From positions 46,292,610 to 46,356,609 of the forward strand of contig CM061920.1 of assembly GCA_031002005.1 (NCBI GenBank): a stretch of 64,000 nucleotides of DNA, given 5' to 3'. Under the pieces are notes generated by a model that worked only from the letters and a program-made list of their open reading frames with translations, had not been told where the DNA came from and searched no databases. Position 1 is the stretch's first letter; each line of letters opens with the position of its first letter. Shown piece by piece: positions 41,264 to 52,767 of the stretch. The stretch is from Vandiemenella viatica (Eukaryota > Arthropoda > Insecta > Orthoptera > Morabidae). The position numbers were made by a program, and so were the translations under genes.

Positions 41264-42530
41264 TATTAACTAGTGACGGATGCCTACTTCCCTAGCCAGC
41301 ACACAAGGGAAAATTAACATTGAATTGTTTTAAATCATGTGCAGTCCAATTTTCTGTTCCAAATGCTTATCATTAAAATGCTCAGAAATGCAACAATATT
41401 TATCACTTTCCCTTGGTTCTGAAATTACTTTATTACCGTTACTCGTTTTGACAAATACTTCAGTAGTATTCTGAAGTCATTCGCAGCAACTTTTCCCTTT
41501 TTTTTTTGTGCTTTTAGTTAAATTTGACACCTTGCTGAAAGTTATATATAGTTTTATTGAAACAATAAAATCAGAGAAATCAAATGTTATTTGTTTGGTT
41601 TGCCATTTCTTTCAATAGTTTACTTGAACTTCAGGTATATTCTTGGATATATGTGCAACAACTCTTCTTATAATTGCATTATCAAATTTGTTTATTTAAA
41701 AAAATACATCATTAATCATTTCCCACTCTTTTACATTATCTAATTTTACTTCATTTTCAAAATTTGTTATGCTCCAAAATTATTTGCATCAGAATCTTTC
41801 CCCCACTAACACATCTTTCTCTAAAAACAGTACTACGTTTTCACCATTTTGAAGTCAAACCACTAATGTCAGCTTTCACATTATCTACAGTTTTTACACG
41901 TGTGAGACACTGTCCTTGACTTTATGATCAAAACCAGCTAGATTCTGCATAGGAACCCCTGAAATTGCGGAATCAGTAAATGTAGATCAGAAATCAGTGA
42001 AGTCTTTAGTCTGTGCGATTGGGAATGGTTCCCTCCAAGCGTTCTCTCAATTTTTAAGATTAATGCACTTTGGAAAGTTAGTCCTGAGTATTTAAACTCG
42101 GGAGATAAACTTTCTATTAATCTATCCATTAATCTTTCTATAACATGGCTTTCAGAACGCAATTATTTCATATGTGAATTCCGAAACTTTACAATAAATT
42201 TTTTTCAAAAAATTGAGCCTGGCTTTCATCAGTAACATTAATTTAGCATTTTCATTTAGTACCTAAATTTTGTTATCACAACATTTAAATTGGAAACATT
42301 GGTTTCCATTTTTAGGCTTAATATTTCTAGTCATCAGGTAACAATATAAAACACAAGGTGCAACAAATAAACACAAAGTAAAATTAAATTGTCAGTGCAA
42401 AACAACACTATAAAAAAGGTAGTTTTTTCACAACAATTTATCTCAATTATACTTTGAGTTGATGTGAGCAGGTTACACTGGCTTTGCTAGAAGCAAATCC
42501 ACTTACTTTTATTCTCTAACATTGTATAAA
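41264..42530. other. intergenic AT-rich sequence
   Basis: Only short frames are present. 41938-42162 has an open minus frame without a recognisable family. Confidence 0.35.
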
Positions 42531-42533
42531 TTG

Positions 42534-42604
42534 TTTATATGGAAAGGACAGTTGAAATACACCCAACACTCACCAAAGCTGAAGGGAGGAGGGCAGCACA
42601 AAAC
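42534..42604 (+). repeat. dispersed repeat shared with 11941-12017
   Basis: TTTATATGGAAAGGACAG, then CACTCACCAAAGCTGAAGGG and AGGAGGGCAGCA match the earlier copy (TTTATGTGGAAAGGAAAG, CACTCACCAAAATTGAAGGG, AGGAGGGCAGCA). Confidence 0.6.
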
Positions 42605-42659
42605 ACATCATAGCAGCAAACTGGTTTACATTAAATTCTAAATTATTGTTTGGCGTCTA

Positions 42660-43075
42660 TCTAGGTGGGGTTAGTGTTGTCTACAAATAAAATGTACTTA
42701 ACCTATTCTGATAAGATTTCAGGAAGATCATAGATGTATAATAAAAACAGGAGTCGCCCTAGGACAGAGCCTTGTGAAATGCCATGTATTATTTTCTCCC
42801 AGTTTGATGAAACATCTTTACTGAATTTAGAACCAAAAAGAGAAACTTTTTGCATTTGGCTTTCCACGTATGCCTTAAACCATTTACCCCCACAGTATTC
42901 CATTTTTTTTAGAAGTTATTGATGATTTACACAGTCAAATTATTTTGCAAGATCATAAAAAATTCCTACAGGACACATTTTAATATTCAGTTTCTCAAAT
43001 GTGTTATTTAAAAATGAATATTTCGCAATTTCTGTAGATGATCCTTTTTGAAATCCAAACTGAGAATTAGTGAGA
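42660..43075 (-). mobile_element. LINE reverse-transcriptase fragment
   Basis: The minus strand reads NSQFGFQKGSSTEIAKYSF, GIFYDLAK then FDCVNH (RT motif A), KMEYCGGKWFKAYVES, HGISQGSVLGRLLFLLYIY (motif B) and FVDNT (motif C, second Asp changed to Asn). It is interrupted by at least three stops and truncated at both ends. The clade is jockey/CR1-like in style. Confidence 0.65.
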
Positions 43076-43082
43076 ATATCAT

Positions 43083-43250
43083 AAATGTGGCTTGGTGGTT
43101 AAGACATCTGACTGGAGATCGAAAGACCCGCAGTTCGATTCCTTTTTTCAGCAGGGATTTTCATTGGCCCTTAACTATCACCTCTGGAACATTTTGCTGT
43201 GTTAGAACGCATCCGTCATTTGGATTCCACGTAAAGCTGTAGGACTAATA
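43083..43250 (+). mobile_element. tRNA-derived SINE
   Basis: A box GGCTTGGTGGTTAAGACATC and B box GCAGTTCGATTCC are correctly spaced, followed by TTCAGCAGGGATTTTCATTG and later GATTCCACGTAAAGCTGTAG. The GATTCCACGT(T)AAA segment is shared with the SINE at 48866-49125, so both belong to one family. Confidence 0.7.
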
Positions 43251-43938
43251 ACGTTGATGTGTACACATTGTAATAATCTCTATTGGTGGGGTTGGCTCTA
43301 CTTTGAAACTTATTAGACACACTGTATGGCGTCCGCACTTAAACCTCTTTGGTATTTCTCTATCAATATATTAATATCGAACCTCGGACATGACATGTCC
43401 CAGGGGTTACAAGACATAAAAAGATGGGTTCACAAAAGGTATGAATTTATTCTACAAATTAAAAGACATCTAATTTTACAAGTGAATAGTTTTTGTAGAT
43501 GGCCAGCTCAGTTGGCTCTCCCAAACAAGTCTTTAGCTACTGAGGGGTATTTTTCGGGCTATGATGTGTTGCAATCAGTCGCACTGTTTGAATCACTTTA
43601 CCGTGTGCACTGCTGGCAACGTGATGCGCACCTCAGACGCTCAGAGGATGGCGGTAGACCGACCACACGTCCACTCCGTTCCACACACAGTCCACCAGTG
43701 CCTCGTCTCCACTCCACCTCCGAGCAGCATTCCATGCAATAGCATACAAGAATATCCAAGTGGCGTGTGCCTATTGTTCGTAGGTTGGCTGTCCCTGTTG
43801 TTATTGTCAACAGAACAGCGGGTGGCTTGACGAACAGGCCCGCGGATTCCGTTCGCCGAAAAATAGCCCTCCCTCGATACGTGCACACTGCGTCGCCTTG
43901 GAAACGCGACTTATTACTGCTTGCCGACCAACCCACCT

Positions 43939-43966
43939 AAATTTAAATTCCATGGAATTTAAATTT
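43939..43966. repeat. perfect 28-bp palindrome
   Basis: AAATTTAAATTCCA followed by its exact inverse TGGAATTTAAATTT, centred on CCATGG. Neighbouring sequence 43560-43930 is GC-rich. Function unknown. Confidence 0.8.
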
Positions 43967-45005
43967 GCTTATAAAGTCTTCTCTGCAACTTTGTTCTCAG
44001 TTAAATTCCTGCCCTCTTGATAGCAATACCCTTGCTTTACAAAGCCATAAAACCCCGCAAACTTACAATTTCATAAGATATTTACAACCTTCACCCATTT
44101 TCAATCAAAATTCCCCTGCTTAAATGTCATGTGAGGACGCGTCAAAGGCGCCAAACTGTAAATGTTTACAATACAACCCGCTTCGTGTGCAAAACTCCCC
44201 AATGCATCAGCCATCCAAAGTTTATCCACATAACAGCAGGGTCCAGCCTTAATCTATCATTATACATTACACACATAACATAAAAAAATGTACAACACTA
44301 AAATAAAAAAAAAACAATGGTTCACAGTACTTATCATAGTGTGTCATAAGCACTCACTATAGATTCACAAAGGAATGTCTTTAAGCGTCACCGGTCCATC
44401 AAAAACAAGACAATAAAATAGTGAAAATAAGCATATAATTTAAATTAGGCCATTTAAGCAAACACTGATTTATTCGTTTACAGATAAAATGCTAGTAATA
44501 TACTGAATAACTAGAGAAAAGCACCATCTGGCAGATTTCAAAACTTTTGCCAAATTTATTGAGAAAAATTGGATCATCTGTAGCGAGACGAGATACAAAC
44601 ATGCTACGAAATTAACAATCACAATCAACAATTACAATCTGCAACAAGGGCGCTAATGACCTCGCTGTCAACGCTCCTTGAAGCCACAACAACAATAATC
44701 TGCAAAAGGCCTTGGGATAGGTAAACGAGGCTTGCCAACAATCTAGCAGCAAGCCTTTGATGTCGGATGATTTACGAACATTTCACGAGAACAGCCGAGC
44801 CATCTTGAATTACTTCGAGCAACAATGAATATTTCCGTTCCGACCAACACCATTCTCGCCAAGCTACACTCCATAGGAAGGAAGGCTTTGAGTTCTTCTA
44901 TGGATCAGATCGATATATCCGCTTTAATCCATTCAAGTCGCATATATTAGTCCTTATGACGAAACGAAATGAACGCAAAATGGTGGGAAGAGAGAAACTG
45001 AGCGT
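43967..45005. other. intergenic sequence without identified element
   Basis: No gene, RNA or element end could be supported. Moderately AT-rich. Confidence 0.35.
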
Positions 45006-45451
45006 CAAGGTCGTATCCAGGATCAGAACTAGTTACTAGAGGGGGCAACTCGTATTTTTTTTTTTTTTTCGAGAAAGTGGGGTGCGAGACTGAAACATGA
45101 CTATTTCTTACAAAATGAAAGTCAAACCTATTGAGGAAACTATTTTTATTATTAACATAGTAATCCAACCACTTAATCCAAGGACCTACTATGGTAGTTA
45201 ATTAAGATCGTAACTCAATTACGGTTTTTTATGTAAACATTAATCGTCTCACATTATCAGAAAATTTTTCAATTACTTTGTTAATATCTCACGGTGTACT
45301 TTCCAGTCAATCTTTCCTGCCCCATAGAGTTTTTGAGCCAGTTCTTCACTCGTCAAAGCTTACTGATGGCAACTTGGCTTTCCTTCTAGGGAAGGGGGGG
45401 GGGAGGCAGCAGGCAGCAGCCCCCCTCTTCCCCTCGGTGGATACGCCCATG
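45006..45451. mobile_element. hAT MITE, 446 bp
   Basis: The left end CAAGGTCGTATCCAGG pairs with the inverted right end CATGGGCGTATCCACC (12 of 16). The flanking octamers CTGAGCGT (44998-45005) and CAGAGCGT (45452-45459) match at seven of eight. It contains a poly-T and a poly-G tract. No coding capacity. Confidence 0.75.
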
Positions 45452-45610
45452 CAGAGCGTCCTTAATTTAATTAAAAATATTTATTAATTTATTTATAATT
45501 CTAGATTTAGAATGCGGCACCAGTTATATCACTTTGAAATAAAACAAAAAAATAATAGTTAGGTCCTTCAGAACGAAAAACTGTGTATTTAAAAATACTT
45601 TTTTTTCGTA

Positions 45611-45797
45611 CATGGGCGCCGGCAGGATTGCTTCTAGGGGGTGCACCAGGGCTGTATTGGTGCCCCCCTCCCTATCGGCCCAAAAATTTCCGGGCTGGGC
45701 GACCTTTTTTTTTTAGCTCTCCTACTGCCCAGACGGCGACCCGGGATGTCAGGGGGGTGCAAGTGCACCTCCTTGCACCCCCCTCCCGGCGCCCATG
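45611..45797. mobile_element. hAT MITE, 187 bp, perfect 8-bp TSD
   Basis: The left end CATGGGCGCCGGCAGG pairs with the inverted right end CATGGGCGCCGGGAGG (15 of 16). The octamer TTTTCGTA is identical at 45603-45610 and 45798-45805. GC-rich against an AT-rich background. The perfect duplication and near-perfect ends make it the youngest MITE in the window. Confidence 0.9.
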
Positions 45798-45949
45798 TTT
45801 TCGTATAAATCATATTTTTCTCTTCAAATGACAAATTTACTTTATTTTTTTTCTAAATAAGTTGGCAACCTGGGGCTGGACAGATTTAAATACCGTGAGT
45901 TTTTATATCATCATTACACATTTCTTTGATGATAATACAAATATGAAGT

Positions 45950-47045
45950 CAGCCCTTTTAGTTCAGGGAATTCCCAGATAAGCATACAGCTGAAAATATA
46001 GCTAGTTGGGTAAAAGGTATATTTGATCAATATGAAATATAGATTTTAAAGTTGGTGCTATGATAACTAACAATGCGGCAAACATTAAGGTGGCAGTTGC
46101 TTCTTTAAACCTGAGGCACATAACCTGTTTGTGCTCACGACCTTAATTTGGCCGTTCAGTCTGCAATTAAGAGTTCTGTCGAGAGAATTTTCGACAAAGT
46201 AAAATCGACGGTACAATTTTTAAACGAAGCTGCAATTCAAATGCAAAATTGCATGAGATGCAAAAAACTATGGGTATTGCTACCTTAAAATTGAAACGGG
46301 ACGTTCCCACTAGGTGGAACTCCATATTCATAATGTTAAATGTTAAGGAGCCTATTATATCAGTATTAGCACTTGTCAATCTTCACGTGACCTTTACAGA
46401 GTCTCAATAGTAAATTGTTACGCAGGCTGTAAATATGTTATTTTTCGAAGTGACCGAGAGGTGGTCTCTGCTTCAGAAACGGTGTACCTCTCAAAGATAG
46501 GCATATTGGGTCGTGGCATGAGAAAGAGAGTAAAATTAAATCTAGAAAATAAACAACAAGGGCTCAGCCAGAAATTGGTTTTAAGGAATCTGAGTAAGAA
46601 GTTACTTTACCTAAACCATCACTAACACCAACTTCTTCTATTTGGAATGATTTTTTTCCAAGGCTTGACAATTATTAACTGAATACCAAAGTCGACAAAA
46701 AATGAGAGAAAATGCTTTCTGTAATTATTGATAATAAATTGGTGTAACCTTCTTTTGTAAACTGCATCATTTTTACTGTAAAATTAGTGTTTTGCTTTGT
46801 TTAATAAACAAAAAATCTTGTTTTATAATAAATAACTTACAATTTAATTACTAAATACAAATTTCATTATTTCAATTAAAATTTGTTAATAATTTACTTC
46901 TCAACAGTTAATAAACCATGATCATGTCCTACCTTCAAAATATAACTCAGAAAGAATCGAAGAGTCGTTTAAAAGAATCGGTTCCCAGCAACGAGTGAAT
47001 CGGCTCCAAACGATTCATCAAAAAGAATCGATCTGCCATTACTAA
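45950..47045 (+). mobile_element. hAT transposon remnant (ZBED-like transposase)
   Basis: Plus-strand frames read TAENIASWVKGIFDQYEI, HDLNLAVQSAIKSSVERIF and DKVKSTVQFLNEAAIQMQN, then NGTFPLGGTPYS in place of DVPTRWNSTYY, followed by an EPIISVLAL-like block. These are the core blocks of hAT transposases (LNL.VQ, VPTRWNST). The 3' terminal 70 bases (AAGAATCGGTTCC, AACGATTCATCAAAAAGAAT) are rich in inverted GATTC motifs and end near GCCATTACTAATAA. Left end not found. Confidence 0.65.
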
Positions 47046-47660
47046 TAACCAGTACGTAGATAAGGAGGCATGTAGCTCGGGCCGAAGCTTAATAACATTC
47101 AGCAATACAACTGATTATCAGGCAACAATGGTCAACCGTGCATGCCACCAATGGACGAGGAGCTGGAAAGAATCTAAATACAGAGGCCGACAGTAAGCTC
47201 TAGTTCAGATATACCCTCCACGAAATCCTTGGTATTCAAGATGGAATTCTCAACGACGGTACATTACTTCTATTATTCGTCTGAGATTCCTCCACGGCGC
47301 CTTCCGTAGTCGTCTTTTTCGCATCAAGGCGGTAAACACACCTTACTTCACATGACACAGACATGCACTACAGGACCTTAATCACTTATTTTTCAACTGC
47401 TCTAATTTTCAGCAACAGAAATCAACATTCATCAAGTCTCTTGTGCGAGCACAGCAGCCACTTCCAACTAGTATTACAGTACTACTTGCTACAAATAGCA
47501 ACAAAATCCATAGTATCATCATGGATTATATTAAGGACAGGTACCCACATATTTAATGTATCTATATATTTTTAAATACTATTAATATTGTAACTTCACC
47601 AGGCTGACTGTATGGTCTATTCAAGACCTAAGGTCAAATAAATAAATAATTTTAAAAAAT
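47046..47660 (+). mobile_element. LINE 3' fragment (family X)
   Basis: It reads RLRFLHGAFRSRLFRIKAVN and QDLNHLFFNCSNFQQQKST to MDYIKDRYPHI and a stop: the RT C-terminus with the H...C half of the terminal zinc motif. The 3' end CTAAGGTCAAATAAATAAAT plus A-rich tail is shared with 57234-57361. Jockey-like in style. Confidence 0.7.
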
Positions 47661-47808
47661 TACCGCTTATTCAGTGACGCCGCCTCTAAACTCTCAGCTG
47701 ATACTGCACATGCGCGGCGGCCGTATTACTCATCCGTACAATTTCTATGTTCACATTGTGTTTGATACTGTGATTATTTCATTTTCTAATGTCTATAAGT
47801 TTTTTATA

Positions 47809-47879
47809 ATGCTATCTTGTGCTGCATACGGTTGCACAAATAGGCCAGATAGGAAAGGACCTGGAATATCATTTCATAA
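47809..47879 (+). CDS. THAP domain N-terminal exon (repeat-borne)
   Basis: ATG at 47809 opens MLSCAAYGCTNRPDRKGPG and then ISFHK. The Met-x2-Cys-x4-Cys start, TNR and the SFH motif are the N-terminal half of a C2CH THAP zinc finger, a DNA-binding domain of P-element transposases and derived host factors. The frame meets TAA straight after, but a consensus donor GTAAGT at 47880 would splice it out, as expected for a first exon. The later C and H ligands would lie in another exon, not found. Confidence 0.6.
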
Positions 47880-48699
47880 GTAAGTTGCATTGTAATTATT
47901 GTTCTTGAAGTGTGCAGTAGGTATTGGCGAGTTTGGTGCCTGTCAATAAATATTTAGTCATAGCTCTCAATAGAATGATTTTGTTCCCATATTTTTGTTA
48001 GTGGAATGTAGAAAATCAGCATACCCTGCTATTTTGCACATAATAGACCAGCATTACTTTTTAACGAGTGTTGAAAATGAGATTTAAAGGAATGATTTTT
48101 ACATAGCGATTCAATGAATTTAGTATTGCGCTTTCTTTCATCACGTTGCAGTTTATACTTATTTATTTTTATTTTATTTTGCATATGATGCTACAAGACA
48201 TTTACACAATTCAATTACAATTATACTGACAATGTATGATGAAATTAAATGTGTTAAATTATGCCATGCAATCTAGGAATCTTGATGAATCAAACGATGT
48301 TGTTACCTCAAAGGCAGTTTGCGATTAAAATACGCGTGTGTGGGTGTGTCTACATAGTTTGATCCTGTAGCGGCAATTTAGCGGAGATTGTGGTTAGGTC
48401 TAAATGCAGTCTGTAGCAGAATGGTTTTGTTGTTCCATAAGGGACAAAGAATTTATCTATTATTGTTAGTAATTACATGAGAACCATGTTAGTGACAAAA
48501 TGTGTATCGCGATGCAAACTACTTTTACCTATTCCCAATTAAGCTTACGATGTATGGTAACAAGATAACTACATTTATTCTGGTGTAGACCCATTTCAAC
48601 CTAACTACAAGTGGTAGTAATAAAACTGAAATATCCATTCTGCATGTCCACCATGTAATTCATTGTGGCTTAGGCAGAATTAATTTTTGGTTCACGCCG

Positions 48700-49370
48700 C
48701 ATCCCAACCCAACAAATATCCCGAAAACTAAGCGAGATATCGAAACATTTTATTCTCAATTTTCGATTTTTTTTTTCGTCGGGTTACATAAGAATCCATT
48801 ATCAAATTTGACTTTTGCGAAGTTTTTCTTCTGCATTTCAGTTCAATATACCTCACGTTTAGTGCGTTCTGGTAGCTCAGTGGTCAAGGCGCTAACTTTC
48901 AAAACATTAGTTGCCCAGGTCCAGGGTTCGAATCCCGGCAGGCGCAGGAAATTTTAGAGTTGTGTTTGATCATATGAGCTATGCCAGGACGTTCTATGGT
49001 TCGGATTCCACGTTAAATTGTAGGTCCCAGAGTAAAGGAACTGGCCGTCCTACCTCTGACACAATGGCTTAGTATGCTTCCTTCGGGAGGATCCAACCAA
49101 CCTTCGGCTTGTGGACTAAGTTAAGTTTAATGTTATCTCTACAGCTAGGCGAGATATCGAAAAATATTTATACTTTATTTTTTATTTGTTTCATCTCCCA
49201 TCATCAAATTTGACTTTGCCCAATTTTCTCTTCTGAATTTCAACCAAAAATATCTCACATTTGAGACAGAATATCTCGAAAACTAAGCAGGATATGAACA
49301 AATTTTATTCCTCATTTTTTATTTGTCTTATCGAGTTACATAATAATCCATCACCAGATTGCGGCGTCAC
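48700..49370 (-). repeat. tandem ~150-bp repeat inside copy A, interrupted by the SINE
   Basis: Units contain CGAGATATCGAAA, ATCAAATTTGACTTT, TTCTTCTG(C/A)ATTTCA and an A/T-rich spacer. They recur at 48690-48865 and, past the SINE, at 49135-49370. The inverse array is at 62910-63315. Confidence 0.65.
48866..49125 (+). mobile_element. tRNA-derived SINE inserted in the THAP-exon repeat
   Basis: A box GGTAGCTCAGTGGTCAAGGC and B box GGGTTCGAATCCCGGC are close to perfect. The body has GGATTCCACGTTAAATTGTA, GGCCGTCCTACCTCTGAC and GGATCCAACCAACC. Copy B of the host repeat reads without interruption from ACCTCACTTCTGAG to the next repeat, an empty site that defines the insertion. Confidence 0.8.
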
Positions 49371-49516
49371 GTTTATCCTAGAGTCCCCTTGAGGTTTTTT
49401 TACGTATTCCCTGTGTCTATATGTATAGGCAATATAGCGGCCACGCCTCCCCACTTCTCCTCCGCCCGGCGTCACTTCAATGCGTGGCGAAGGCCCCTTG
49501 CGTCGTCTCCATATAT

Positions 49517-50649
49517 TTATTTCCCCCATGCCTCAATCCTGTTTCTTACGTCAGGTACGTCAGCTGGTAGTGGAGGCACATACATAAGATCCTTTATGAA
49601 CCCCCACAGGTAGAAATCACATGGCGTCAGATCGGGAGAGCGTGGAGGCCATGCGAAACAAGCTCTGTCTTTGGTCCCTTTGTGGCCAATCCAGCGGTCG
49701 GGTACAGTGAAGTTCAACCTATCGCGTACGTCATTATGCCAGTTAGGCGGTGCACCATCTTGCTCCCAAATAAAGTTATTTGGTTCGTCTTCTACCATCT
49801 GGGGAAATAGCCACAGTTGTAGAGCATCAAGGTAGGAATTACCAGTTACAGTTGTTTCTCCAAAGAAGATAGGACCATAAAATCCTCCGAGATATGGCGC
49901 AAAAAACATTCAGTTTACCAGAGTGTCGGTGCAATTGCACCATCTCGTGAGGATTTTCTGAGCCCCAGAAGGGCACATTATGAGTGTTCACTTGTCCAGT
50001 AAAGTGAAATGTCGATTCCTCACTGAAAACATGATCCAGAAAATCTTCATCGTCTTGCAACAACATTTCATGTGCAAATTTGGCACGTAAACCATAATCT
50101 GTAAGCTTTAGAGTCTGTAACAACTGCAAACTATAAGGACGTAGGTGTAAGCGTTTCCGTAAAACTTTCCAAACAGTCATCACCGGAATTGCAAATTCAT
50201 GAGTAGCCTTCCGAACGGATTTCTCCGGGCTACGCGTGAAAGATTTTTTCAATCGCTCAACACATTCTTCACTAATCATTGGTCGTCCCGTACTCTTTCC
50301 TTTGCAAAGGCAGCCGGTATTTTGAAACCGATGATACCATCTACGGATGTTGCTATCGCTTGGAGGATCATATCTGAACTTAATTCAGAATGCACGTTAC
50401 ACAGTAACTACAGATTCCGTCTTTGCAAACTGCAGAACACAAAAAGCTTTTTGTTCACTAGTCACCATTTTTGCTACTAGCGCTTTCTAACGGATGACGG
50501 AGGAAACATTGCGTGCACATGCGCACAGGTATCAACAAACAGAACTGTTTGAGTTGCTCTTTCATTTCATGCATTAATTATAATTTTGCGGTTTATGTAA
50601 TAAACACTACAAAGCGTTAAACCTCCGATATTCATTTAGGTACACCCTG
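49517..50649 (-). mobile_element. Tc1/mariner-superfamily transposon, unusual DDD spacing, one end missing
   Basis: The transposase starts at 50468 (MVTSEQKAFCVLQFAKTES), with RRWYHRFQNTGCLCKGKSTG, then DEDFLDHVFSEESTFHFTGQ, LNVFCAISRRILW, NNFIWEQDGAPPNWHNDVR and WPPRSPDLTPCDFYLWGF. Two stops near 50410 and a frameshift near 49880 break it. The end near 50649 reads ACAGGGTGTACC inward before TA. The other end is lost where copy A of the THAP repeat abuts. The first catalytic Asp is Glu (SEES). About 46 residues separate the second and third acidic positions. Confidence 0.75.
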
Positions 50650-50651
50650 TA

Positions 50652-51299
50652 TTTTGGGTATGAACGTGCAAAAATTCATTTTATTGAGCAATAGACTTAA
50701 TTCATTTCAAATTTTGTTTGAAGTAAGAGAAGTCATTATTTGTTTGGTTATGAAGGGTATTGATGATGATACATTTCTGATAGTAGAAAAAAATATTCAG
50801 TACCTTAAAACATATAAATAATAAAATAAATATAATATTTTATATCTTCAAAACGCAATGTATTAGAGACATTATTTAATAATGTAAGTTTCCTCAGTTT
50901 CAGAAAAAGATAAACCTATTCTATTTTATATATCTATAAAACGAAAACTAGGTATATTGGTTCTAGTAAAACTCAAAAACTACTGCGCAGATTTCGATGG
51001 AACTTTCACCGTTTTATAGATTGGAATCTCAACTGAATTTTTTGGTATGTCTTATGCTTCAACGTAACATAAAACCGAGGCAGTAAGTGAAAATCTGAAC
51101 GTATTGCTTGAAATACCAACTAGATGCATACATCATACTTCGTAATATTATTGCATATAATATTTCCTCCCTTAAATTTTGGTTTTTAGTTTTTAAACCC
51201 CATAGATGGCCGTATGGCATACCAAGAGGAAACTAGGTAAAGTGAAAATGTGTAAATTAATTTTAATAATATAATGAAAAAATCTTTCCATATCTTCTT
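50652..51299. other. AT-rich intergenic sequence
   Basis: No gene is supported. Part of it may be the decayed body of the LINE whose C-terminus begins at 51300. Confidence 0.35.
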
Positions 51300-52767
51300 T
51301 GCTTCTTGACGCTGCTATCTCAGGCTGAACAGCTACAATCTCTGATATATGGAAGTGAAATTATAATCGCTGTTCATTCAGTTTCCTCATACAGATTTCA
51401 CGTCAATTATCAAGAAAGATTCCTATCGGGTCTGGTCACACTCTTGGATAACTGCGCAAACCGTCAGAGGAAAATATTACTCCCAAATTCAACCTTACAT
51501 TCCATCAGTCACCTGGTTCGCAGATTCCAAATTGGGGAAAAGACACACAACATCAATTATTATTCCAATGAGATTAGGACACGGGCGTTACCCTAGCCAC
51601 CTATTTAAAATCGGTGTTGTTCATTTCCCCTACTGCCCGGAAGACCAAGAAGACGTAACAAATATCAACCATATTATACTCGCATGCAGCTGTTACCGGG
51701 TACCCCAAAATGAATTGTACAAAAGTCTCGTTAAGCTCAACATACCTCTAGCAGTTTCTGTATCTACCCTGCTGAGGACAGAGTGACAAAATATATACCA
51801 GGTGATAGCTCGTTTCTTAAGCGAAACTTATATACACTTTTAATGATTACCTCTTCATTGCAAGGTTTAGACGTAGGTCTATTAGGGCAAAGTGAAAATT
51901 TACAGTGAAACCTACAAATGTAATAGTGATACACAAAGAATGAGTTAAATTTTGTAATAAGATGTATAAGTAATCAACAAAATTGCATATGTCCATATAC
52001 TAGGGTCGTTAAATAAGTAATGCAACACATTTTTTTCCTCGGACAATTTTGGTTGAAAAAACCGGACATTTTATGTGGAACATTTTCAAACATTCCTGCT
52101 TCGTCTCGTATAGTTTCATTGACTTCCAACAGGTGACAGCGATATACAGAGCTGTTAAAATAACGTCTGTAACGGATGTGCGTTCGAAACAACAGGCAGT
52201 GAATGAGTTTCTTTTGACGGAAAACCAGCGCATCTCAGATATTCATTGGCGCTTGCAGAATGTCTACAGTGATGTGGCAGTGGACATAAACACGGTGTGT
52301 AGCTGGGCAAAGCATGTGTCATCGCTGCAAGGTCTAACAGTACTGTCTGATCTTCCACGTGCTGGCCGGCCATGCACAGCTGTGACTCCTACAATGTCGG
52401 AGCGTGCGACAATCGACGGATCACCATCAAACAACTCAGTGCTCAACTTGACATCTCTGTTGGTAGTGCTGTCACTATTGTTCACCAGTTGGGATATTAA
52501 AAGGTTTGTATCTGTGCGGAACAGCTTGCTCGTCATGAGACTGAGGATGACAATTTCTTGTCAAATATTGCTACAGGCGATGAAACATGGGTTCATCACT
52601 TCGAAACCGAAACAAAACGGCCATTAATGGAGAGGCCCCACACCCACTCCCCTACAAAGAAAAAGTTTAAAGCCATACCCTCAACCAGTAAAGTCTACTT
52701 CTACATCTACATCTATACTCTGCAATTCACAATTACTGTGGCTGGCAGAGGGTGCTAAGCATCAGTC

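Larger units (their letters stand above)
47690..49525 (+). mobile_element. THAP-exon repeat, copy A
   Basis: This stretch has a colinear inverted copy at 62760-64000. Shared landmarks in order: THAP exon, ATTGTAATTATTGTTCTTGA, a ~150-bp tandem repeat with TATCTCGAGA-like cores, and a GC-rich end (AATATATGGAGACGACGC inverted). Copy A contains an inserted SINE (48866-49125) that copy B lacks. A dispersed repeat starting with a THAP exon suggests a P-element-like or other THAP-encoding DNA transposon; the transposase core is absent from what I can see. Confidence 0.65.

Noticed and set aside
48866..48950. Near-perfect tRNA-like sequence with A and B boxes
   Set aside because: It continues into a SINE body, lacks a proper acceptor-stem closure and has an empty site in the paralogous copy, so it is a SINE head, not a tRNA gene.
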